Assembly: GCA_008671285.1 (NCBI GenBank) | Contig: RPYR01000164.1 | Location: forward strand, 1 to 37,030 | Source: Collinsella aerofaciens | GTDB lineage: Bacteria > Actinomycetota > Coriobacteriia > Coriobacteriales > Coriobacteriaceae | Length of the DNA: 37,030 bases | Direction: 5' to 3' | In this document: one piece after another, positions 30,891 through 37,030 of the stretch | How positions within the stretch are numbered: the stretch's first letter is position 1 | Layout of the letters: each line of letters opens with the position of its first letter | Made by a program: the position numbers and the translations under genes | Notes under the pieces: generated by a model | Told to the model about the DNA's origin: nothing | Database searches by the model: none | Seen by the model: only the letters and a program-made list of their open reading frames with translations

Positions 30891-32624
30891 CTACGAGTGG
30901 ACAACCACGCACAGGCCGACTTTGATGCAATCGTGCAGTGCCTTGGCGTCGGCCAGGCGCAGGTTGATGCAACCGTGGCTGCCGCACCACTTGTACGACT
31001 CGGCGTTATCGAAGCTCTTGTCGTTTTGCCAAGTGGCGTCGTGGAAGCCGATCATGTTGCCCTCAAACGGCATCCAGTAGCTCACCGGGCTCTCATATTT
31101 GGGTTTACCGGTCTCGGGGTCCTTGGCTCCGATCAGGGTGTTGCCGCCGTCGTTGCTGTTGATCTGCCACACACCCTCGGGGGTGGCGTCTTCGCCCGGT
31201 TTGCCCGAGATAAAGTTGGCCTCCCAAACGATATTTCCGCTCTCGTCATAGTAGCGCGCGTGCTGTTCGGACAAGTCGACGTCGATATACGCCTTCCAGT
31301 CGGGCTCTCCCTTTGCGGTAAAGGTGTCGGCCTTCTGGGAGTACTTGATCTCGATTTCGCCGGTCTGCTTGTTGTTAATGGCGTCCTCGACCTGCTTGGC
31401 GAGCGAGCTGCTGTCGATGGACCAACCAAAGTCGCCGCCTTCGACGGCGCACTGCTTGCCATCGGCGCGCGTCCACCAGCGAGTGGAGCCCACGGTATTA
31501 AAGCCGTTGGCGAGTTCGGCTGCCCAGTTGCTGATCTGCGACGTATCGAGCGTTGGGTTGGCGGGATCGGCAAAGCTGATCCACTGCAATACGGAGCTGC
31601 CATCAACCTTGCCGGCATCCTCGCCGTTGAGCTTGAGGGTCACGTTGACGCCCAGGAAGTTGTTGGCGGCATCGCATGCGGCCTGAATCTGATCATCGGT
31701 CAGCGTTCCATTGAGCGGCTCATAGGCATCGTTGCCGAGCTTGGAAAGATCTACGGACTCGGCCAGCGAGGCAAGCTCGAGCTCGGCATACTTAATGACA
31801 TGCTCGCGGTTGATTTTCTCGTTGGAGCGCGCCTTCTCGACGGTAAACTTGCCGGCCTGCTCGTCATAGGAGCTATTGGCCTCGAACGTGCCCGAACGGC
31901 CCTCGTTAAACTCGTCGATAGCGGCGCCCAGGTCCTCCTCAAACTTCTTTTGGTCAAAGGCGTCGGAGAGCATGGACAGGTCGACGTCTTGATCAAGATC
32001 GACTTCGTTGGAGGTAGCGGTTGTTTTGGTCTTGCCGCTTAAGGATTCCACAAGGCGGACCGGCCAAATAAAGGCTTCGTTGTGGCTGATGATTTCTTTT
32101 GCGGCAGCTTCGCCGTCGACGATGGGCTCATCGGACTCGGGCTGATAGGTCCAGCTAAAGTCATCGCCTGTCACGGTTTGCTTATAGTGCTTCCATGCCG
32201 AGTTGACCTTGGTTGCGGCAGACGAAGCGTTGGAGAAGGAGACGTCGACGCCGGCAATGGTGGTGTTGGGGTAGGCTACCTGCGAAAACGCTACGACGCC
32301 TACGATATAGACAATGACGATTAGACCCAGGATGACAAAGAGCGTCGTCTTTTTGCCCGACTTATTGTTCTCGGCGGGTTTGCGCGCGGGGCCGCGATCG
32401 CCTCGAGCGTGCGTGGGGGGCTGCTTGGGCGCATTGCCGTTTGCCTGGCGCTGCTGACGTTGTTGACGCTGCTGTCGCTGTTGGTTCGGGCGTTGGGAAG
32501 CGTTTGCCGCACCACGCTGCTGACCGTGGCTCGGCGCGATAGGACGCGGCGACTGAACGCCGCCGGTGTGCCTGCTCGGCTGCTGCGGATCGGGAATCAG
32601 TTGAGTTCGATCGTTTTGCGACAT
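30891..32624 (-). CDS. L,D-transpeptidase (YkuD domain) with long extracytoplasmic stalk
   Basis: A 577-residue cell-wall enzyme forming 3-3 peptidoglycan cross-links or attaching proteins to the wall. The cytoplasmic N-terminus (about 1-90) is Gln/Arg-rich with a QQRQQRQQRQ repeat, then one membrane helix (about 92-113, TLFVILGLIVIVYIVGVVAF). A peptidoglycan-binding-4-type stalk (about 120-440) includes TIAGVDVS and repeats of the fold. The YkuD domain ends the protein with MIGFHDATW and SHGCINLRL, giving the catalytic Cys at about 552. The start at 32624 is preferred because AAGGA lies 10 bases upstream; ATG at 32633 is too close to that site. Confidence 0.93.
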   Translation of the reverse strand: MSQNDRTQLIPDPQQPSRHTGGVQSPRPIAPSHGQQRGAANASQRPNQQRQQRQQRQQRQANGNAPKQPPTHARGDRGPARKPAENNKSGKKTTLFVILGLIVIVYIVGVVAFSQVAYPNTTIAGVDVSFSNASSAATKVNSAWKHYKQTVTGDDFSWTYQPESDEPIVDGEAAAKEIISHNEAFIWPVRLVESLSGKTKTTATSNEVDLDQDVDLSMLSDAFDQKKFEEDLGAAIDEFNEGRSGTFEANSSYDEQAGKFTVEKARSNEKINREHVIKYAELELASLAESVDLSKLGNDAYEPLNGTLTDDQIQAACDAANNFLGVNVTLKLNGEDAGKVDGSSVLQWISFADPANPTLDTSQISNWAAELANGFNTVGSTRWWTRADGKQCAVEGGDFGWSIDSSSLAKQVEDAINNKQTGEIEIKYSQKADTFTAKGEPDWKAYIDVDLSEQHARYYDESGNIVWEANFISGKPGEDATPEGVWQINSNDGGNTLIGAKDPETGKPKYESPVSYWMPFEGNMIGFHDATWQNDKSFDNAESYKWCGSHGCINLRLADAKALHDCIKVGLCVVVHS

Positions 32625-32733
32625 CGTATGCATATCCTTCGATTTTCGCCTTGCGGTTCATCGTGTTTTTACTGGGCTTGCATTATAGCGATTGCCCTGC
32701 TGTTTGTGGTACGGAAACGGTGGCATTCAAAAG

Positions 32734-32755
32734 AGGTGGGACATTTGTCCCACCT
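32734..32755 (-). terminator. Rho-independent terminator after the serine dehydratase gene
   Basis: AGGTGGGACA (32734-32743) and TGTCCCACCT (32746-32755) form a near-perfect stem with a tight loop. On the minus strand it is followed by CTTTTG and comes 18 bases after the gene's stop. Confidence 0.85.
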
Positions 32756-32773
32756 TTGAGTCGTTCTTTGCCG

Positions 32774-34381
32774 CTATCCGCACACACCGCATTTTGCACA
32801 GGCCGAAAGTGCGGCCGGAGCCTGCGCGATGCCGCCCTTTGCCGTCTCGCGCAGCGTGGCCGGCAACGCGTGGCCCACTGAGAGCATGACATGTGCCATC
32901 TGGTCAAACGGCACCAGGCTCTTAATGCCTGCGAGGGCGAGTTGTGCCGAGCTAAAGGCCGCTGCCACGCCGATGGCGTTGCGGTTTTGGCAGGGCACCT
33001 CCACGAGGCCACCGACGGGGTCACAAACGAGGCCCAGCAGGTTACTTAGCGCGATGGAACTGGCGTCGAGAGCCTGCTCGGGCGTGCCGCCGAGCATCTG
33101 CACCAGCGCGGCGGCTGCCATGGCGGCGGCGCTTCCGCCCTCGGCTTGGCAGCCGCCCTCGGCGCCGGCAACGCAGGCGCTTGTGGTGAGGTTGAGGCCG
33201 ATGGCGGCTGCGCAGTAGAGCGCGTCCATGACTTGCTCGTCGTCGAGCTGAAGGTGATCGGCGAGCGCCAGCACGCAGCCGGGCACGACACCCGCGGATC
33301 CCGCCGGCGGAGCGGGGACGATCACGCCCATGGTGGCGGAGCGCGCGAGCACGGCCATGGCGCGGGCCACGGCTTCGGTCTGGACGGGGCCCATCAGGCT
33401 TTCACTCAACTCGTTGCAGCGGGTTGCTTCGACGAGCTTGGCCTCGCCGCCGATAAGCCCGCCGAGCGAGCGCTGCGGATTGGCGATGGGGGCCGTTGTC
33501 TCCTCGCGCATGACGTCGAGCACGCGGCGCATGGCGGCGACGGCGTGGGCCTCGCCGGTCAGACGTGCCTCGCGAACGGCCATGACGGCACCGATGCTGA
33601 GTCCCAGTTCCTCGCACGCATCGAGCAGCTGCTCGCCGTCGTCGAAGATCTCCTTAGCCGAGCCGCCGGGGGAGAGCGACGAGGCAGAACCGGGGAGCTC
33701 GATAAAGGTCGCGTAATCGACATTGTCGAGCTTGCGGAGCATGGGGACGACGGTGTCGTCGGGCGCGCCGTCGGTCTCAAAGACGGAGTAGGCCTGGCCG
33801 CCCACTTCGGTGCGGTAGGTGCGGCAGAAGGCGATGTTTACATGGGCGTAGGCGAGCAGGTTGGTGAGCGCGGCGAGCACGCCGGGAACGTCCTTGTGCG
33901 CCACGAAGAGCGTGGAATACATGCCCGAGATGTCGACGCCGACGCCGTTAATGCGGCTGATGCGCATCTTGCCGCCTCCCAGGCTCTCGCCGCGGACCTG
34001 TGCCGTGGCGCCCGTGTCGTCGACCATGTCGATGTCGACGGTATTGGGGTGGATGGAGGCGTCGTCGCCCTTGATGCCAAAGTGATATTCGAGGCCCTGC
34101 TCGCGTGCGAGGTCGAAGGCCTGCTTGATGTTCTCGTCATCGGTGTCGAGGCCCAGGATGCCTGCGACGAGCGCGCGGTCGGTGCCGTGGCCGCGGTAGG
34201 TGTGGGCGAAGGAGTTCCACAGGCCAAAGGTGACTTTGGTGATGCGGCCTTCCAGCAGGCTGGCAGCAACTTGGGCGCACCGCAGGGCGCCGGCGGTGTG
34301 CGATGAGCTGGGGCCGACCATGACGGGGCCCAAGATTTCGAATGCCGAGGTCGTAGCTAGTGTTTGCGGCTTGCCTGCCAT
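32774..34381 (-). CDS. sdaA: L-serine dehydratase, iron-sulfur type, single chain
   Basis: A 535-residue enzyme that deaminates L-serine to pyruvate and ammonia using a 4Fe-4S cluster. The beta domain comes first (FEILGPVMVGPSSSHTAGAL; EGRITKVTFGLWNSFAHTY), then an ACT-like part (ISGMYSTLFVAHKDVPGVLA), then the alpha catalytic domain with TTSACVAGAEGGCQAEGGSA and LVCDPVGGLVEVPCQNRN supplying cluster cysteines. The C-terminus ends in ALSACAKCGVCG; in the Legionella enzyme a C-terminal Cys caps the cluster. The start at 34381 has AGGAGC 6 bases upstream. The frame stays open to 34639 through a palindromic repeat, but that extension is not family-like. Confidence 0.94.
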   Translation of the reverse strand: MAGKPQTLATTSAFEILGPVMVGPSSSHTAGALRCAQVAASLLEGRITKVTFGLWNSFAHTYRGHGTDRALVAGILGLDTDDENIKQAFDLAREQGLEYHFGIKGDDASIHPNTVDIDMVDDTGATAQVRGESLGGGKMRISRINGVGVDISGMYSTLFVAHKDVPGVLAALTNLLAYAHVNIAFCRTYRTEVGGQAYSVFETDGAPDDTVVPMLRKLDNVDYATFIELPGSASSLSPGGSAKEIFDDGEQLLDACEELGLSIGAVMAVREARLTGEAHAVAAMRRVLDVMREETTAPIANPQRSLGGLIGGEAKLVEATRCNELSESLMGPVQTEAVARAMAVLARSATMGVIVPAPPAGSAGVVPGCVLALADHLQLDDEQVMDALYCAAAIGLNLTTSACVAGAEGGCQAEGGSAAAMAAAALVQMLGGTPEQALDASSIALSNLLGLVCDPVGGLVEVPCQNRNAIGVAAAFSSAQLALAGIKSLVPFDQMAHVMLSVGHALPATLRETAKGGIAQAPAALSACAKCGVCG

Positions 34382-34397
34382 GGGTGCTCCTGTTCTA

Positions 34398-34445
34398 TCC
34401 CGTCGTTCCGAGGGGCGGGGCATACTTGTCCCGTCGTTCCGAGGG
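34398..34445. repeat. 17-bp direct repeat upstream of sdaA
   Basis: The sequence TCCCGTCGTTCCGAGGG occurs at 34398-34414 and again at 34429-34445, 31 bases apart. The second copy runs into the left arm of the large palindrome that follows. Confidence 0.85.
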
Positions 34446-34555
34446 CTTTGGTATTTGGTCGCCTGCTCTACAGTCCTGGCTCGCACGGAGGCCACATTAA
34501 GTGGCCTCCGGCTCGTGCGGAACTCGCGACCGACCAAATACCAAAGCCCTCGGAA
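34437..34555. repeat. Nested palindromic element (25-bp inverted arms)
   Basis: The outer arms 34437-34461 and 34531-34555 are perfect 25-base inverted repeats. Inside, 34486-34495 (CGGAGGCCAC) pairs perfectly with 34501-34510 around a 5-base loop. The element fills the space between the metK terminator and sdaA, a gap of over 300 bases with no gene. It resembles a non-autonomous, MITE-like or REP-type intergenic element. Being upstream of sdaA on the minus strand, it would be transcribed into a strong hairpin if the promoter lies beyond it. Confidence 0.8.
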
Positions 34556-34652
34556 CTTAGGATACATGGCTGGAGTCGCTCTGCTGCAAAATTTATCGGC
34601 CTGTGATTTATTCCATGTCCCAGGTAGGCTCATCTTCACAACCTTTAAATAA

Positions 34653-34686
34653 AAAAGAAGTACCGGTTGGGGCCGGTACTTCTTTT
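34653..34686 (-). terminator. Bidirectional-looking terminator after metK
   Basis: A perfect 14-bp stem (34653-34666 with 34673-34686) with loop TTGGGG. It is A-rich on one side and T-rich on the other, so read on the minus strand it ends in a U-run. It is 38 bases after the metK stop. Confidence 0.92.
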
Positions 34687-34723
34687 GGTGCGTTGTTATT
34701 TGGCTGTAGCTTTTCGAGTTAGC

Positions 34724-36004
34724 TTACAGGCCGCAGGCTGCTTTGAGTTCTTCGACTCGATCGGTTTTCTCCCAGGTGAAGTCGGCGTCTTCGCGGCCGA
34801 AGTGACCGTAGGCTGCTGTTTTCTCGTAGATGGGGCGACGCAGGTCTAGGTCGCGGATGATTGCGCCCGGGCGCAGGTCGAAGGTCTTCTCTACGGCTTC
34901 AACGATTTTGTCCTCGGCAACATGCGCGGTACCGAAGGTGTCGACCATGATTGAGAGGGGCTTGGAAACGCCGATGGCGTAAGCAAGCTCGACTTCGCAG
35001 CGGTCGGCCAAACCGGCAGCGACCACGTTCTTAGCGACCCAGCGCGCGGCATACGCGGCGGAGCGGTCAACCTTGGTGCAGTCCTTGCCGCTAAAGGCAC
35101 CGCCACCGTGACGGCCGTAGCCGCCGTAGGTGTCGACAATGATCTTGCGGCCGGTGAGGCCCGTGTCGCCCATGGGGCCGCCCACGACAAAGCGACCGGT
35201 GGGGTTCACGTAGATGTCCGCGTTGTCCCACGGCATGTTCTCGGCGGCCATGACCGGGGTGATGACGTGCTCGATGAGGTCGGCCTTGATCTTGCCCATG
35301 TCCTCGATCTCGGCGGCGTGCTGCGTGGAGATGACGATGGTCGTGACCTCGACGGGCTTGCCTTCCTCATAGCGCACGGTGACCTGGGTCTTGCCGTCGG
35401 GACGCAGATAGGCGAGGGTACCGTCGTGACGCACGGCGGCCAAGCGCTCGGCCAGGCGGCTTGCCAGGTAGTGTGGCATGGGCATAAGGGTCTTGGTCTC
35501 GTTGGAGGCATAACCGAACATCATGCCCTGGTCGCCGGCACCGATCAGGTCGATCGGGTCGGTGGTAGCGCCGGTCTGGGTCTCGAAGGACTCGTCAACG
35601 CCCTGCGCGATATCGGGCGACTGCTCATGGATGAGGCTCATGACGCCGCAGGTGTCGCAGTCAAAACCGAACTTGGCACGGTTGTAGCCAATGCGGCGTA
35701 TAACGCCACGGGCGATCTCCTGCACGTCGACGTAGGCCTGAGTGCGGATCTCGCCGGCGACGATGACGGTGCCGGTCGTCACGAGGGTCTCGCAGGCGCA
35801 GCGGACGTTCTCCACGTTGGCAGGCACGCCGTTGGGGGCGATGTAGCCCTGCTCCTGCAGCTCTATTTCTTTGGCGAGGATTGCATCGAGGACGGCGTCG
35901 CTGATCTGATCAGCGATCTTATCGGGATGACCTTCGGTCACCGACTCCGACGTAAAAACGAAGGACCCGTGTTGGGGCGGGATGGAACGAAGTTCTTCTG
36001 ACAT
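34724..36004 (-). CDS. metK: S-adenosylmethionine synthetase
   Basis: A 426-residue enzyme making S-adenosylmethionine from ATP and methionine; SAM feeds the five ring methylations of the cobalamin operon as well as general metabolism. Motifs: [20 protein letters not shown] at the N-terminus, [14 protein letters not shown] (ATP-binding), and [20 protein letters not shown] followed by [16 protein letters not shown] (P-loop-like). The start has GAAAGGAC 6 bases upstream. Its leader carries a conserved-looking hairpin, and a -10-like TATGAT lies at 36077-36072 on the minus strand. Confidence 0.97.
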   Translation of the reverse strand: MSEELRSIPPQHGSFVFTSESVTEGHPDKIADQISDAVLDAILAKEIELQEQGYIAPNGVPANVENVRCACETLVTTGTVIVAGEIRTQAYVDVQEIARGVIRRIGYNRAKFGFDCDTCGVMSLIHEQSPDIAQGVDESFETQTGATTDPIDLIGAGDQGMMFGYASNETKTLMPMPHYLASRLAERLAAVRHDGTLAYLRPDGKTQVTVRYEEGKPVEVTTIVISTQHAAEIEDMGKIKADLIEHVITPVMAAENMPWDNADIYVNPTGRFVVGGPMGDTGLTGRKIIVDTYGGYGRHGGGAFSGKDCTKVDRSAAYAARWVAKNVVAAGLADRCEVELAYAIGVSKPLSIMVDTFGTAHVAEDKIVEAVEKTFDLRPGAIIRDLDLRRPIYEKTAAYGHFGREDADFTWEKTDRVEELKAACGL

Positions 36005-36026
36005 GATTGTCCTTTCAAAAACGTGT

Positions 36027-36053
36027 CCCGGCGACCGTTACCATTCCGCCGGG
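36027..36053 (-). promoter_or_regulatory. Hairpin in the metK leader
   Basis: CCCGGCG (36027-36033) and CGCCGGG (36047-36053) pair perfectly around a 13-base loop, just upstream of the metK ribosome-binding site. With a -10-like TATGAT at 36077-36072 (minus), the leader would be about 60 bases. This could be a small SAM-responsive element, but I cannot match it to a known SAM riboswitch class by eye. Confidence 0.4.
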
Positions 36054-36112
36054 CTCTCTATGCAAGGGCACATCATAGCGCGTAATTCAAACATTCACAC
36101 CCTTTCCGCACC

Positions 36113-36239
36113 TACTCATTGGGGACAGACATAAATGGCCGGCCGGGTACTCATTGGGGACAGGCTTAAACGAACAGTCTTACCTAAATGCCGACAGGTT
36201 GCTCAAAGACTGGTCATTTAAGTCTGTCCCCAATGAGTA
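36113..36239. repeat. REP-like repeats between metK and gltX
   Basis: Three copies of TACTCATTGGGGACAG occur: plus strand at 36113-36128 and 36148-36163, and inverted at 36224-36239. The outer two extend to an 18-base perfect inverted match (36113-36130 with 36222-36239), followed by a TAAATG-like segment. This layout resembles REP elements mobilised by REP-associated transposases. No gene lies in this gap of over 300 bases. Confidence 0.75.
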
Positions 36240-36284
36240 GGTCGGTGCCCTTTGTGCGGAGTAGGTCGGTGCCCTTTGTGCGGA
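36237..36284. repeat. 24-bp tandem repeat, two copies
   Basis: The 24-base unit beginning GTAGGTCGGTGCCC repeats perfectly at 36237-36260 and 36261-36284. It adjoins the inverted REP-like copy and lies directly upstream of the gltX promoter region. Confidence 0.9.
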
Positions 36285-36300
36285 GGTTGCTTTGATGCTT

Positions 36301-36306
36301 TATACT
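36301..36306 (+). promoter_or_regulatory. Candidate -10 element of gltX
   Basis: TATACT at 36301-36306 is a good -10 match 40 bases upstream of the gltX start. No clear -35 exists at the usual spacing, where the tandem repeat ends. Confidence 0.35.
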
Positions 36307-36346
36307 GGTGAAGTTAGACATCCATCCTGCAATCGAGGAGATTTCC

Positions 36347-37030
36347 ATGGCATCAGACGTTCGCGTCCGCTTTGCACCCTCACCGACGGGCAAGCTGCAC
36401 ATCGGCGGCGCCCGCACCGCTATCTATAACTGGGCTTTCGCCCGCGCAAACGGCGGCACGTTCATCCTGCGCATCGACGACACCGACCCCACCCGCTCCA
36501 CCGACGAGAACACGCAGATCATCCTGCGCGCCATGCGTTGGCTGGGCCTGGACTGGGACGAGGGTCCCGAGGTGGGCGGCGATTTTGGCCCCTACGCCCA
36601 GACCGAGCGCCTGGACCTGTACAAGCAGGCCGCTCAGAAGCTTTGGGACGAGGGCAAGGCCTATCCCTGCTTCTGCACCAAGGAGCAGCTCGACGCCGAC
36701 CGCAAGGCCGCGCAGGAGCGCAAGGACCCCTTCCAGGGCTATCAGCGCCGCTGCCGCGATCTTGATCCCGAGGAGGCCCGCCGTCGCATCGAGGCCGGCG
36801 AGTCCTACGTCCTGCGCATCAAGGTGCCCGAGGACCGCGGCGACGTCGTTATCCACGACGCCGTCCACGGCGAGGTGACCTTCGACGCCAAGGAGCTCGA
36901 CGACTTTGTCATCTTCCGCTCCGATGGCACGCCCACGTACAACTTCGCGACCGTTGTCGACGACGCCATGATGAAGATCACCCATGTCATCCGCGGCGAC
37001 GACCACCTGTCCAACACCCCGCGTCAGGTC
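36347..37030 (+). CDS. gltX: Glutamyl-tRNA synthetase, 5' part (runs off window)
   Basis: The first 228 codons are present and the frame is open to the window edge. The N-terminus [19 protein letters not shown] holds the class I HIGH-type signature, followed by [13 protein letters not shown] and later [15 protein letters not shown] Cys-x-Cys pair in YPCFCTKEQ and the Cys of RRCRDL match part of the zinc site of E. coli GluRS, but the usual His after RCR is Asp here. The ATG at 36347 has GAGGAG 6 bases upstream. It charges tRNA-Glu, a gene for which is also in this window. Confidence 0.95.
   Translation, partial: MASDVRVRFAPSPTGKLHIGGARTAIYNWAFARANGGTFILRIDDTDPTRSTDENTQIILRAMRWLGLDWDEGPEVGGDFGPYAQTERLDLYKQAAQKLWDEGKAYPCFCTKEQLDADRKAAQERKDPFQGYQRRCRDLDPEEARRRIEAGESYVLRIKVPEDRGDVVIHDAVHGEVTFDAKELDDFVIFRSDGTPTYNFATVVDDAMMKITHVIRGDDHLSNTPRQV

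Noticed and set aside
30663..32042. A 459-codon plus-strand open frame opposite the L,D-transpeptidase
   Set aside because: It is antisense to a gene with a complete catalytic motif; no ribosome-binding site or recognisable domain was seen.
33146..34306. A 386-codon plus-strand open frame opposite sdaA
   Set aside because: Gly/Val/Asp-rich antisense shadow of the serine dehydratase; no motif.
34382..34639. N-terminal extension of sdaA through the palindromic element
   Set aside because: The frame is open, but the family N-terminus starts at 34381 with its own ribosome-binding site; the extension encodes only repeat sequence.
36113..36284. CRISPR array
   Set aside because: Copies are few, in mixed orientation and unevenly spaced, and there are no cas genes; the pattern fits REP-like elements.

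Overview
The window reads like a chromosome segment of a gut Coriobacteriia (Actinomycetota), most likely Collinsella or a close relative. This is inferred from the gene set, the moderately high G+C, the Shine-Dalgarno-led starts and the intergenic repeat types; no database search was possible. Both ends cut through genes: a PfkB-type sugar-phosphate kinase relic on the left and gltX on the right.

Layout. (1) 1-5362, ordinary chromosome: a decayed PfkB copy followed by an intact paralog (fruK-like), a CCA-adding tRNA nucleotidyltransferase, tRNA-Glu(CTC), a YbhN/MprF-type membrane protein and a TetR-family regulator. (2) 5365-27257, a cobalamin island that looks richer in G+C than its flanks. 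It carries a probable IS3-family transposase relic at its left edge and a probable IS21-family (IstA) relic at its right edge. It holds two divergent transcription units. The minus-strand unit (5458 to about 11165) starts with a cobalamin riboswitch and encodes an exported, lipoprotein-type CbiK chelatase, a small lipoprotein, a large substrate-binding lipoprotein, a FecCD/BtuC-type permease and an ATPase with an unusual C-terminal extension. The plus-strand unit (11381-27127) is an almost gapless run of 17 coding genes for anaerobic (early cobalt insertion) cobalamin synthesis: cbiF, cbiD, a 77-residue unknown, cbiG, cbiH, cbiET, cbiA, cobT, cobU, cobS, a CobU-like/CobC fusion, cbiB, cobD, cbiP, cobO, cbiC and cbiJ. 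(3) 27258-37030, ordinary chromosome again: a MacAB-type efflux operon, an L,D-transpeptidase, an L-serine dehydratase, metK and the start of gltX, separated by terminators and repetitive palindromic elements.

How it fits together. The plus-strand operon covers ring methylation and contraction (CbiF, G, H, D, ET, C, J), amidation (CbiA, CbiP), adenosylation (CobO), aminopropanol-arm attachment (CobD, CbiB) and nucleotide-loop assembly (CobU, CobS, CobT, CobC-like). CbiL, a uroporphyrinogen methyltransferase and an obvious cytosolic cobaltochelatase are not in the window. The only chelatase is predicted to be exported and anchored outside the membrane, next to two lipoproteins that may share a NEAT-like fold. 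The riboswitch-controlled minus unit is therefore the best candidate for something new: a surface capture/uptake (and possibly metal-handling) system for corrinoids, cobalt or other tetrapyrroles.
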